A model generated the notes under the pieces. The model was not told the origin of the DNA and searched no databases. It saw only the letters and a program-made list of their open reading frames with translations. From NCBI GenBank assembly GCA_017547755.1, contig JAFYOX010000031.1, forward strand, positions 1-56,235: a stretch of 56,235 nt of DNA. The letters run 5' to 3'. Position numbers and translations under genes: made by a program. This document shows, piece by piece, positions 13,274-22,154 of the stretch (within the stretch, counting starts at the first letter, position 1; every line of letters begins with the position of its first letter). Source of the DNA: Clostridia bacterium (GTDB lineage Bacteria; Bacillota; Clostridia; Oscillospirales; CAG-272).

Positions 13274-13277
13274 CGGT

Positions 13278-13697
13278 TTATTCGTTTGTTTCGGCGGATT
13301 CTTCCGCAAAGGCAAGTTCAAACAGCTCGCGCAGACGTTCCTGCTGTCCCGTCAGATGGAGCCACCCGAACAGGGCTTCCAGTCCCGTTGCACGGCGGTA
13401 CTGTGCCACCGTACTGCGCTTCGGAATGCTCGAATGTCCGATGTTGCGTCCGCGCTTGTACGCTTCTTCTTCTTCCGGCGTCAGATGCGGCAGAAGTTTT
13501 TCGATCACGTCGGACTGCACATGCGCGGTCACGTATTTCAGCGCCTCCACGCTCGGCTTCAGACAGCCCTGCCGCACGAGATACTCCCGTACCAGCAGTT
13601 CATACACACAGTCCCCGAGATACGCCAGATTCGCGGCAGATACCGCACCGGCCTCCTTCTCCGTCATTGAATTGTTTTTCTGATTTGCAGTGTCCAT
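13278..13697 (-). CDS. mrnC: Mini-ribonuclease 3
   Basis: Encodes 139 residues, the typical size of this RNase III-like enzyme without a dsRNA-binding domain. It contains NLAYLGDCVYELLVREYLV (metal-binding Asp in YLGD) and KRGRNIGHSSIPKRS followed by YRRATGLEALFGWLHL, the second active-site block. It matures 23S rRNA ends in Firmicutes. It stands alone here (it often sits by cysS), with a hairpin repeat upstream and a terminator downstream. Confidence 0.93.
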   Translation of the reverse strand: MDTANQKNNSMTEKEAGAVSAANLAYLGDCVYELLVREYLVRQGCLKPSVEALKYVTAHVQSDVIEKLLPHLTPEEEEAYKRGRNIGHSSIPKRSTVAQYRRATGLEALFGWLHLTGQQERLRELFELAFAEESAETNE

Positions 13698-13710
13698 ATT
13701 TTTCTTTCCA

Positions 13711-13769
13711 GTTGAAAAGTTTTTGAAGTGGGGTTCGGGGAGGAACTTTTCTCAAAAAGTTCCTCCCCG
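13711..13769. repeat. Dispersed hairpin repeat (solo copy)
   Basis: The leader AAAAGTTTTTGAAGTGGGG precedes the hairpin CGGGGAGGAAC...GTTCCTCCCCG (13736-13769). It lies in the gap between the transglutaminase gene stop (13784) and mrnC start. Confidence 0.65.
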
Positions 13770-13783
13770 AGAATTTTATTCCC

Positions 13784-16700
13784 TTAAATTACATCCATGA
13801 AGTATCTCATTCTCAGCTTCTGCATTGCAGGGAGACCTGCGTAGATGGAGCTGATGATTTCGTGGAGATATTCGGCAAGGGTGGTCAGTTCACGGAAGGT
13901 GAGCGTACCGCCGAATTCTTCCTTTTCGATAATATTCATGATGTCGGTGATCTTGTGCTTCGAGATGTCGGCGTAGTCGGCCGCGATGCGGAGCGCGTAT
14001 TCCGTCGGAAGTTCGCCCGTTTCATGCGGACAGCCGAGACCGTCGAAGATGTCGAAGATGCAGTCGGTGATATCACGCGCATACTTGTGAACGTCGGTCT
14101 GACCGTCGTAGAAGCGGCGTTCATCCTTCGCTTCTTCGATCAGCTTGCGGCGTTTTGCCATCGCACGGGATGCACGGATCTTCAGGATCGTCCAGGTGAT
14201 GGAGAGCGCGAGCATTACGAATACCACAACGCCGATCGCAATGAAGAGCGTAGTGTAGTCCACTTCATCTTCGCCGAAGTCGACCATAACGATGTTTTCT
14301 TCCGGAAGGGTTTCTTCCTTGACGGTGACCTTGCTCTGGTCAATGCCGGAAGAGCTGCTGCCGGAGGAAGAGAGATCTTCAAGGTCGTACATTTCTTCAC
14401 AGTAGGAAGGAGTACATTCGTAGGTCACCCAGCCGATCGCCGGATAGTAAACTTCAACCCAGGAGTGAGCGTCATAGTCGCGCACGCTGGTACGGTAGGT
14501 CGATACCGCCGCCGGGTCGTAGGTACGGTTCCAGTTTGCGGCGATGTAACCTTCGTCGTAACGGACCGCGAAGCCGAGTTCACGGAGAAGCGCTACCGCA
14601 GAGGTCGCAAAGTGTACGCAGTAACCCTGCTTTACTTCGAAGAGGAACGCTTCCAGATTGGTGTCGGAATCCACATGGTCCACCATGATCGGATTGCCCG
14701 CTTCGTCGAGAACGACGTTGCCGTCTTCGTCGAGAAGTTCTACCTGTACGCATTCCGGATCGAGCGTGTACTCATAGTTGTAGCGGAGGTGGTTGATAAC
14801 CGCCATAACCGCGTTGTGACGCGGGATAACATTGCCCTCGGTATCGGTGAACCAGGAGTCATAGACGTTGCCGTAACGTTCTTCCGCAGACAGACGCTTG
14901 AGCTGGTTTTCGTTCATGTTTTCCTGCTTGGACTTGTCATGAACGTACTTTTCGCCCTGTACGATGCCCGCATCCGCGAGGATCTGATCGGCAAGTTCCG
15001 CGATCGCATCGCTGCCGAAGGTCGTACGGTAGGTTTCTTCCGTGTAGTCACGGTAGTTCAGTTCCTTTTCGTACGAATTGTGGAACGTCTTCCGTTCCGC
15101 ACTCGTCATGGCGAGATAGTTTTCCACAAAGTACGGCGCAGCCTTCGGCTTGTAGCCGATTTCCGCAACGTCTTCGTTGAATTCTTCGATGAGGAACGAC
15201 AGGTCGCTGCCGGCAAACTTCATTTCGCCGAGCGGCGTTTCGTAGGTGTATTCGCGTTCTTCGTCATAAAGGATATTGCCCGCGATTTCTTCGTTGATGA
15301 TGTCAATGGTATCCGCGTAGACCTTCGCAAGGTTGTAGTATTCAATGGAGCCTTCAAAGTTTTCCGCCAGACCTTCCGCCTTCAGAACCGGGTTGAACGA
15401 AGACGTGGAGTACGACGTGCCTTCGCCGAAGAAACGGGAGGAATAGATACCGTCGTAGAATGCGGAATACTTCTTTTCCGTATGTTCGATGGAACCGAAG
15501 TCCATGATGCCGAGACCGGCGTTCATGACCGACGGAACGAACAGGATCTTGCTCGTTCCGCTCACACGGTTGACGTGGAGCTGGAAGACACGGAAGCCGT
15601 AGTCGTCAAGGTTGCGGTACTGGTCGACCTTGGTGACATCGAGAGAAGTCGGATAAACGTACTTGTTGAAGAAGTACGTGATGTTGTCCGGCGTATAGGA
15701 TGCGCCGAAACGTTCACGGTACGCAAGAACTTCATCGGAGTCCGCAGACGTCCAGTGGTCGGATTCCATATCGTAATCCGTACCGATCCAGCTTCTCATG
15801 TAAACCGGAGCCGCGTAACCGGATTCCACGGAAAACAGCTTCTGTCCGGTGTAGCGGGGAGTTTCGAAGGTGATATTTCTCGGATTCAGTTCGGCAACAC
15901 CGCCGTACATGGCGAGGGAGTTGAGGTCCACGTCGTCGCCCATGAGGTACGCGGTGACGTAGGTACGCACGAGCTGCATCCGGTTGTTGATGAAGTCGAT
16001 GATCGGGAAGTTCTTCTGTACGGCCGCCATCGGGATAGCGATAGAGAGGAACGCGATGATCATTGCCATGACGCCGGCGTAACCGCCCGCTGCCACGGTC
16101 TTGAACTTCGTGACCTTTGCCGCGTGAACGTCCTTGTTCGCTTCCTTCTTCGCCGCACGCGCCGCAGACTTTGCATCTGCCTTTGCCTGCTTCAGAGCGG
16201 CTGCATCGTCGGGATTCTTCGACTTTTTGACTGCAGCAGCCTTGGCGCGGAGCTTTCCCGCTTCTTCCTTTTTCGCAAGACGTGCCGCAGCCTTTTCTTC
16301 CTTTGCCGCACGCTTTGCTTCCTTTTTCTGCTGCTTTTCGTACTTGATACGTGCTTCTTCCGCTTTCGCGGCGTCTTCCTTTTCCTTCTTATCCTTTGTA
16401 AAGACGGCCTGACGTGCCTTCTTTGCCGCGGAACGGGGGAGACCGCCTTCGATCGCGGTATTGTAAGCCGCCGCCGCACTGTTCTTCAGCGCGAGCTTTG
16501 CAGCCTTTGCCGCCTTCTTTGCGTCCTTCTTTGCCTTCTTTGCGGCCTTTTTCGCGTCCTTCTTTGCCTTTCTTGCCGCAAAGAAGCCGCCGTAGATGCC
16601 GTCAAAGATGTACAGCGCGACCGCGCCGCAGATGAAGATGAGCGCAAGGGCGAGACCCTTGTTGGTACGGGTCAGGTTGAACATGAACACGGGAACCATG

Positions 16701-17371
16701 TACACCGCGCAGGTGATCGCCACGGGAGCCGCGTATACCCGTCTCGACATTGCGTAGCCGAGCACGATGCCGGTCACGACAATGATCGCCGCGACGGCGA
16801 ACTTTACGAGAAGCTCTTCATCGTAGGAATACGGTTCCTCGGAGACGTACTGCATATAGGTGGTGTAGCCCGCATCCGCCATATTGGTGAGAAGAAGATC
16901 AAAGAACCGGCGGAACGATTCCTTCACAAACCCGATCGGGTCGGCGTAGGAGCCGAACATATACGCCGCAATGCCGCCGGCAAGCACCAGCGGGGACAGA
17001 ATCCGCGCGATCTTGTGCAGGGACAATCCCATCATCACGATGGTGATGACCGCACTCCACAGGATCACGAAGGAAGTGTCCATCACGATGGAGTCCGCGC
17101 GGGCATCGTTCAGAATCACAAGCTTCGCAGCATCGCCGAAGAACAGCATCATGCCGCAGATACCCATGAAGAGAACGAGCGCACGGAAGACCAGGCCGAC
17201 CGCGGTGTACGCCGTCGTCATTTCCCGTGACGGCGAAACCGTCACCGGAGGCAGAGTAGCCGACGCGCGCAGCTTGGCTTTTTTCTTCTGCGCCGCATCA
17301 ATCTTCTGCTCCAGAGAACTGGTTTTCTTCCGCTTCTTACCCTTCCCCGGATTTTTCATAAATTTATTCAT
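13784..17371 (-). CDS. Transglutaminase-like membrane protein (TgpA/DUF4129 type)
   Basis: Encodes 1195 residues. After a Lys-rich N-terminus there are about six hydrophobic segments up to residue 255, then a 150-residue Lys/Ala-rich low-complexity stretch (about 260-420, runs of KKAKKDAKKAA), another membrane segment near 435, a large extracytoplasmic region, and a transglutaminase core with Cys in QGYCVHFATSAVALLRE (about 913), His in DYDAHSWVEVYYP (about 967) and the third position in TYECTPSY (about 987). A final membrane helix (TTLFIAIGVVVFVMLALSI, about 1040) precedes a cytoplasmic DUF4129-like tail. Downstream partner of the DUF58 and MoxR genes; such trios are thought to act in envelope or protein-complex assembly. 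The Lys/Ala block is unusual for the family. Confidence 0.88.
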   Translation of the reverse strand: MNKFMKNPGKGKKRKKTSSLEQKIDAAQKKKAKLRASATLPPVTVSPSREMTTAYTAVGLVFRALVLFMGICGMMLFFGDAAKLVILNDARADSIVMDTSFVILWSAVITIVMMGLSLHKIARILSPLVLAGGIAAYMFGSYADPIGFVKESFRRFFDLLLTNMADAGYTTYMQYVSEEPYSYDEELLVKFAVAAIIVVTGIVLGYAMSRRVYAAPVAITCAVYMVPVFMFNLTRTNKGLALALIFICGAVALYIFDGIYGGFFAARKAKKDAKKAAKKAKKDAKKAAKAAKLALKNSAAAAYNTAIEGGLPRSAAKKARQAVFTKDKKEKEDAAKAEEARIKYEKQQKKEAKRAAKEEKAAARLAKKEEAGKLRAKAAAVKKSKNPDDAAALKQAKADAKSAARAAKKEANKDVHAAKVTKFKTVAAGGYAGVMAMIIAFLSIAIPMAAVQKNFPIIDFINNRMQLVRTYVTAYLMGDDVDLNSLAMYGGVAELNPRNITFETPRYTGQKLFSVESGYAAPVYMRSWIGTDYDMESDHWTSADSDEVLAYRERFGASYTPDNITYFFNKYVYPTSLDVTKVDQYRNLDDYGFRVFQLHVNRVSGTSKILFVPSVMNAGLGIMDFGSIEHTEKKYSAFYDGIYSSRFFGEGTSYSTSSFNPVLKAEGLAENFEGSIEYYNLAKVYADTIDIINEEIAGNILYDEEREYTYETPLGEMKFAGSDLSFLIEEFNEDVAEIGYKPKAAPYFVENYLAMTSAERKTFHNSYEKELNYRDYTEETYRTTFGSDAIAELADQILADAGIVQGEKYVHDKSKQENMNENQLKRLSAEERYGNVYDSWFTDTEGNVIPRHNAVMAVINHLRYNYEYTLDPECVQVELLDEDGNVVLDEAGNPIMVDHVDSDTNLEAFLFEVKQGYCVHFATSAVALLRELGFAVRYDEGYIAANWNRTYDPAAVSTYRTSVRDYDAHSWVEVYYPAIGWVTYECTPSYCEEMYDLEDLSSSGSSSSGIDQSKVTVKEETLPEENIVMVDFGEDEVDYTTLFIAIGVVVFVMLALSITWTILKIRASRAMAKRRKLIEEAKDERRFYDGQTDVHKYARDITDCIFDIFDGLGCPHETGELPTEYALRIAADYADISKHKITDIMNIIEKEEFGGTLTFRELTTLAEYLHEIISSIYAGLPAMQKLRMRYFMDVI

Positions 17372-17406
17372 AAATACGATTTCCTTAATTAAAATGTTTG
17401 GGAAAC

Positions 17407-17438
17407 CGGGGGGAACTTTTTATAGAAGCTCCTCCCCG
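17407..17438. repeat. Degenerate dispersed hairpin repeat
   Basis: An imperfect hairpin GGGGGGAACTT...AAGCTCCTCCCC between the DUF58 and transglutaminase genes, recognisably the same family as the other hairpin repeats but with mismatches in the stem. Confidence 0.5.
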
Positions 17439-17453
17439 AGAAACTTGATTTCC

Positions 17454-19166
17454 TCAGTTCATGATCTTGCGGATCGTATAATTGCCGTTTTCGTCCTTGA
17501 CTGCCTTGAGTTCGGTGAGATCAACACCGTCCTGTGCAAGACGGAGACGGCACATTTCGACGTATTCCCGGCGGATCTTGATGTCTTCGTAGCGGTCTTC
17601 GGGGTTGAACACGAGAAGTTCCGCAACGCATCCGGTACCGGCGCCGCCGAACAGACCGGGGATCGCGCTGTACTGGTTCAGCGAGAGCGGGTCAATGTTG
17701 GAGGTGCAGATACGGATGGTGACATTGAGAGATTCCTGGATCAGCAGGAGAAGGTCGGTGATGCTGGTCTTTTCGGGAGCCGACGGAGCGGTCGAGAAGA
17801 CGGAATAGATGCTGTCGAAATCTTCGGGACAGGTCAGTTCCACGGCAACGATGCCGGCGTCGGAACGGGAGTCGTTCCAGATCAGGGTGACCTGATGTCC
17901 GCTGCGCAGTTCGTTGAGCGTTGCTGCCATTGCCATTTCCACAACGCCGTCCGCGCAGAATTCGTCCATATCGGGAGCAAATTCCGGCCTGATGATGCCG
18001 CCGATGGCAAGCTGTGCCTTGGTTTCGTCGTCACGGCGCTTCTTTTCGGCAGCGATCGCTTCTTCCGCAAGGACTTCCGCGCTCTTCTGCTCTTCCGTGA
18101 CAGCTGCCTTCTTTTTGCCGAACAGGGGTTTCTTTTCCTTTTTCTCCTTCTTCGGAGCCTTGTTGTCCGCCGCGTCGATCATTGCATCGATCGCCGCCGC
18201 GTCAGCAGCGCCCGTACCGGTCATACCGTTCTTGAGACGTCCTGCCTGCTTGCGCGCCGCTTTTTCTGCGGCAAGTGCCGCCTTGTCGGGCTTGGCTGCC
18301 TTCAGCTTGACGTTCTTGGGTCTCTGCTGCTTGCGCTTTGCTTCGCGCTCTGCTTTTTCACGTTCCAGACGAGCTTCTTCGTCCTCGAATACTTCCGGCG
18401 GAATCGCACGGGAGAAGTCGCAGAGAATATATACGCTCTGGGAAGTGTTGGTATTGAAGTCCTTGACCATCAGCGTGCCTCCGGGTGACTTCGAAGAAAG
18501 GTTCCAGTGAATGCTCTTGAGAGAGTCGCCCGGAACGTATTCGCGGATGTTGCCGATTTCCGCCTTTTCCGTGGAGAACACGAGCTTTGCGGAATCGTTC
18601 GGGATATCGGTCGCGGAGGTCGCCATCTTCATGTTCATGTTCAGCTTGCGCGGGAACACGAGGACGTTGTTGTAAATGTCAACGTCGAGACGGATGGAGA
18701 ACAGTCCGAGGAAGTCGCTGATATAGAGACAGCGGACACCGATTTCGTAGGTACCGCGGTATTTGAAGCTGGTCGTATGGTTGACGATATAACTGCCCAT
18801 CGGCGCAAGGCTCATCGTCATCGACTGCTCCGTACAGCGGACGCCGTCCGGCTGCGGAACACTGATGATCGCCTCGATGAACGGATACGCGAAGGGCGAC
18901 GCGTTGATGATGCGCAGTTCATACTCGACCGGCTGCAGCTTTTCCACCTTCGTGATGTCCGATCCGACGTAAATACGGATCAGTGCCTTGCCCACCAGCA
19001 CGTAGATGATGGACACGATCGGCATCAGCACAAGGAACCAGAAAAGCACCGCCGACGCCTTTGCACGAAGCGCCTGCGTAAACACCAGCGCAAATACCAG
19101 CAAACACGCATACCAAACCGCCGACTTCGTAAACTTGACCAGTGGTTTTCTATTATAGTTATCCAT
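17454..19166 (-). CDS. DUF58 domain membrane protein
   Basis: Encodes 570 residues. Two N-terminal hydrophobic segments (AVWYACLLVFALVFTQAL; AVLFWFLVLMPIVSIIYVLV) precede an extracytoplasmic-type beta region. The DUF58 signature IREYVPGDSLKSIHWNLSSK is at about 207-226, followed by VYILCDFS. A charged Lys/Ala/Glu-rich insertion (about 250-375) separates this from the C-terminal vWA-like part. It lies between a MoxR ATPase gene upstream and a transglutaminase gene downstream, the standard MoxR-DUF58-transglutaminase layout; DUF58 proteins are presumed substrates or partners of the MoxR chaperone. Confidence 0.9.
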   Translation of the reverse strand: MDNYNRKPLVKFTKSAVWYACLLVFALVFTQALRAKASAVLFWFLVLMPIVSIIYVLVGKALIRIYVGSDITKVEKLQPVEYELRIINASPFAYPFIEAIISVPQPDGVRCTEQSMTMSLAPMGSYIVNHTTSFKYRGTYEIGVRCLYISDFLGLFSIRLDVDIYNNVLVFPRKLNMNMKMATSATDIPNDSAKLVFSTEKAEIGNIREYVPGDSLKSIHWNLSSKSPGGTLMVKDFNTNTSQSVYILCDFSRAIPPEVFEDEEARLEREKAEREAKRKQQRPKNVKLKAAKPDKAALAAEKAARKQAGRLKNGMTGTGAADAAAIDAMIDAADNKAPKKEKKEKKPLFGKKKAAVTEEQKSAEVLAEEAIAAEKKRRDDETKAQLAIGGIIRPEFAPDMDEFCADGVVEMAMAATLNELRSGHQVTLIWNDSRSDAGIVAVELTCPEDFDSIYSVFSTAPSAPEKTSITDLLLLIQESLNVTIRICTSNIDPLSLNQYSAIPGLFGGAGTGCVAELLVFNPEDRYEDIKIRREYVEMCRLRLAQDGVDLTELKAVKDENGNYTIRKIMN

Positions 19167-19200
19167 GTTTTCCCGTTTCTTTAGTATAGATTTTTATTTC

Positions 19201-19424
19201 CCGGGGAAGAAACTTTTTGGAAAAAGTTTCTTCCCCGGACCCTATCTTCAAAAACTTTTCAACGCTATGAACAAATAAGGCTGGGTGCAGATCCAGAATA
19301 CCAAATGTTCTGTCAGATGACAAAATTTCAAGTTCAAACGCTCTGCACTTCCTGTATCACCCCATATGTTTAAAGTTTTTGGGAAGGGGTTCGGGGAAAC
19401 CTTTTTTGCAAAAAGGTTTCCCCG
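19201..19424. repeat. 224-bp composite repeat with terminal hairpins (copy 2)
   Basis: Begins with hairpin CCGGGGAAGAAAC...GTTTCTTCCCCGG (19201-19238) and ends with CGGGGAAACC...GGTTTCCCCG (19392-19424), in opposite orientation, with interior GGTGCAGATCCAGAATAC and CTCTGCAC. Length and layout equal copy 1 at 8464-8687, though the interior has diverged. It separates the MoxR and DUF58 genes, so any operon must read through it. Confidence 0.65.
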
Positions 19425-19434
19425 AGAATCCCCA

Positions 19435-20409
19435 TTATCTCTTGGTCTTGTAAGGAACTTCAACAGTACGGAGGATTTCGGCGAGAATATCGTTCTGGGA
19501 TTCGCGGTTGAGGCGGGCTTCCTGGGAAAGAACGATACGGTGTGCGATACCGGGAGTGAATACGAATGCGATATCTTCGGGAAGAACGTAGTCACGGCCG
19601 CGGAGGAACGCATATGCCTGAGAAAGTCTCATGAGAAGAAGGGATGCACGCGGAGACGCACCGAGAGAGAGCTTGGTGGACTTACGGGTCGCGTGAATAA
19701 GCTGAACAATGTAGCGGCAGATCTCGGGTTCGAGAGCAACGTTCTGAACGGCTGCACGGATGCCGCGGATGGTTTCAACGCTGGTGATCGGGCTGACCTT
19801 ATCGAGCGGGTTGACGCCGCGGCGGTCGGAAAGAATGTTGATTTCTTCTTCTTCGGACGGGTAACCCATGGAAAGACGCATTGCGAAACGGTCGAGCTGT
19901 GCTTCCGGGAGCGGATAGGTACCGACGTAACCGGTCGGGTTCTGGGTCGCGATAACCATGAACGGGTCGGGAACGCGGTAGGTGGTACCGTCAACGGTAA
20001 CCTTCGCTTCTTCCATCGCTTCGAGAAGCGCAGACTGGGTCTTCGGAGAAGCACGGTTGATTTCGTCTGCGAGGAGGATATTGGTCATAACGAGACCTTC
20101 ACGGAATTCGAATTCTTCCTTCTGACGGTTGTATACGTTGAAGCCGGTGATGTCGGATGCCATGACGTCGGGGGTAAACTGTGCACGGTTGAAGTCGAGA
20201 CCTGCCGCCTTGGAAAGAGCTGCCGCAACGGTGGTCTTACCGGTACCCGGTACGTCTTCGATGAGAACGTGACCGCCGGAAAGCATTGCCGTAACGAGAA
20301 GAACGATCTCGTTGTGCTTACCGATGACAACCTTTTCCACTTCCGCGATCAGCGCCTGCGCGGCTTTGTAAAAAGTTTCGTTTACTTCAATTCTGTTTTC
20401 GTTTGCCAT
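19435..20409 (-). CDS. MoxR-family AAA+ ATPase
   Basis: The start at 20409 (MANENRIEVNETFYKAAQAL) is chosen because the MoxR domain begins directly after it; the frame extends upstream through non-conserved sequence. The 324-residue protein has Walker A in EDVPGTGKTT (51-60), Walker B ILLADEINRASPKTQSALLE (111-130) and the sensor block MVIATQNPTGYVGTYPLPEA. MoxR ATPases are chaperone-like and act with vWA/DUF58 partners; here DUF58 and transglutaminase genes follow on the same strand. Confidence 0.94.
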   Translation of the reverse strand: MANENRIEVNETFYKAAQALIAEVEKVVIGKHNEIVLLVTAMLSGGHVLIEDVPGTGKTTVAAALSKAAGLDFNRAQFTPDVMASDITGFNVYNRQKEEFEFREGLVMTNILLADEINRASPKTQSALLEAMEEAKVTVDGTTYRVPDPFMVIATQNPTGYVGTYPLPEAQLDRFAMRLSMGYPSEEEEINILSDRRGVNPLDKVSPITSVETIRGIRAAVQNVALEPEICRYIVQLIHATRKSTKLSLGASPRASLLLMRLSQAYAFLRGRDYVLPEDIAFVFTPGIAHRIVLSQEARLNRESQNDILAEILRTVEVPYKTKR

Positions 20410-20599
20410 ATTTTTTTCTGCGGTATTGACCGCTGCCTCCAAATAAATTAGAATCCTTCGATTCCTCGGAACGTCAAGTGTAGTCTGACATTCTATCTTT
20501 ACCAAATATTTTATCATAGTTTTTTTATAAATACAATACTGTCCTTATAAAAAGTATGTATTTTTGTCACTATTGCCAACAAATTTTTTTCGAATTTTG

Positions 20600-20628
20600 T
20601 TGTATTGCATAATATTTTGTGCTATACT
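20600..20628 (+). promoter_or_regulatory. Promoter of the glpA-like operon
   Basis: TTGTAT (20600-20605), a 17-base spacer, TATACT (20623-20628). The leader to the start codon at 20698 includes GGTCTC (20644-20649) and its complement GAGACC (20666-20671), which can form a hairpin just before the ribosome site CAGGAGA. Confidence 0.6.
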
Positions 20629-20697
20629 AAAGTGAATAAGAATGGTCTCGGTACCACTTTCCGCCAGAGACCGTCAGACACAGGAGATTGAAACCTT

Positions 20698-22152
20698 ATG
20701 ATCTACGACGTACTGATTATCGGTGCAGGCTGTACCGGCGTCATGACCGCCCGTCTGCTTTCGACCAAGAAATGCTCTGTAGCAGTGGTTGAAGCCGGAT
20801 GCGACGTTGCCATGGGCGCGACCTGTGCCAACTCCGCTATCATTCACGCAGGCTACGACGCAAAGCCCGGTACCCTCAAGGCAAAGCTCAACGTACAGGG
20901 CAACAAACTCATGAAAGTCCTCGCAAAGCAGCTCGACGTTCCGCTGAAAGAATGCGGTTCCCACGTTGTCGGCTTCAGCGAAGAGGATATGAAGCACCTC
21001 CGCGAGCTCTATGACCGCGGTGTTGCCAACGGTGTTCCGGATATGCGCATCATCGGTCAGGAAGAACTCCGCCGCATGGAACCGAACATCTCTCCCGATG
21101 CGGTCGGCTCTCTCTGGGCTCCGTCCGCCGGCATTACCTGCCCCTACGGTCTCACCATCGCCGCTGCGGACAACGCAGTTACCAACGGCGTTCATTTCTA
21201 CTTCAACTTCAAAGTGATCGGCGCTTCCAGAGCCGGTGATGTCTACTATATCTCCAACGGTACGGATACCATTGCCGCACGCTACATCGTCAACTGCGCC
21301 GGCGTCAACTCCGCACACGTTGCCGGCCTTCTCGGCGAAAACGATTTCCCGATCACCATCATTCCGCGCCGCGGCGAATACATCGTCCTCGACAAGGTCT
21401 GCGGCAAGATGGCAAACGCTACCCTCTTCGTCTGCCCGTCCGAACGCGGCAAGGGTATCCTTGTCAGCCCGACCGTGGACGGCAACCTCCTGATCGGCCC
21501 GAACGCATACCCGATCGAAGAAGCCGACGACCGCAGCACCACCGCTCCCGGTCTTGATGAAATCACCACCGGTGCGCACCTTCTCATGCCGAACGTCAAC
21601 ACCAGAATGGCGATCACTTCCTTCGCCGGTGTACGTGCGACCCCGAACATTTACGACTTCTATCTCAAGAATTCCGAACAGCTCCCGAACGTCGTTCACG
21701 CCGTCGGTGTGGAATCCCCCGGATTCGCATCTTCTCCGGCAACCGCGGAATATCTGGTCGGTCTTCTCTCCGACGCCGGTCTTGAACTCGAAGACCGTGA
21801 CGATTACATCCCCACCCGCCGTGCGGACGGCAACCACAAGCAGTTCCACAATATGACCGAAGAGGAAAAGGCGGAAATCTGCCGCACGAATCCCGCATAC
21901 GGACGTATCGTCTGCCGCTGTGAAACCGTTACCGAAGGCGACATCATCGACGCCATCCACGGTCCGATCCCCGCAACCACCATCGACATGATCAAGAAGC
22001 GTCTCCGTGCCGGCATGGGCCGCTGCCAGGGCGGTTTCTGCTCCCCGAGAGTCGCCGACCTGATCGCACGCGAAACCAAGAAGGCACTCGACACCGTAAC
22101 CAAGTGCGGCGGCGGTTCGTGGCTTGTTGAAAAGAGAAAAGGAGAGAACTGA
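20698..22152 (+). CDS. FAD-dependent oxidoreductase, GlpA-like with BFD [2Fe-2S] domain
   Basis: Encodes 484 residues. An N-terminal FAD-binding motif (VLIIGAGCTGVMTARLLS, 5-22), a DAO-type fold through about 370, and a C-terminal bacterioferredoxin-associated [2Fe-2S] domain with CRC (in GRIVCRCETVTEGDII) and GRCQGGFC. This is the architecture of anaerobic glycerol-3-phosphate dehydrogenase subunit A and of related 2-hydroxyglutarate/glycerol-phosphate oxidoreductases in Clostridia. It is followed within two bases by a GlpB-like flavoprotein and then DUF1667, the standard three-gene unit. Substrate glycerol-3-phosphate is likely but not proven; no glycerol transporter or kinase gene is adjacent. 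Confidence 0.88.
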   Translation: MIYDVLIIGAGCTGVMTARLLSTKKCSVAVVEAGCDVAMGATCANSAIIHAGYDAKPGTLKAKLNVQGNKLMKVLAKQLDVPLKECGSHVVGFSEEDMKHLRELYDRGVANGVPDMRIIGQEELRRMEPNISPDAVGSLWAPSAGITCPYGLTIAAADNAVTNGVHFYFNFKVIGASRAGDVYYISNGTDTIAARYIVNCAGVNSAHVAGLLGENDFPITIIPRRGEYIVLDKVCGKMANATLFVCPSERGKGILVSPTVDGNLLIGPNAYPIEEADDRSTTAPGLDEITTGAHLLMPNVNTRMAITSFAGVRATPNIYDFYLKNSEQLPNVVHAVGVESPGFASSPATAEYLVGLLSDAGLELEDRDDYIPTRRADGNHKQFHNMTEEEKAEICRTNPAYGRIVCRCETVTEGDIIDAIHGPIPATTIDMIKKRLRAGMGRCQGGFCSPRVADLIARETKKALDTVTKCGGGSWLVEKRKGEN

Positions 22153-22154
22153 GT

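Noticed and set aside
16100-16600. The Lys/Ala-rich coding stretch as a DNA tandem repeat or frameshifted region.
   Set aside because: The frame is continuous, no fixed period is seen, and the protein resumes normal domains on both sides.
13862-17230. A 1122-aa plus-strand open frame antisense to the transglutaminase gene (and similar long antisense frames at 39153-40970 and 53860-56145).
   Set aside because: They mirror well-supported genes, lack ribosome sites and recognisable domains, and arise from the codon bias of the sense genes, which rarely creates stops on the other strand.
20644-20671. The GGTCTC/GAGACC hairpin in the glp leader as a known riboswitch.
   Set aside because: Only a 6-base stem and no conserved core of any riboswitch class that I recognise; noted only within the promoter entry.
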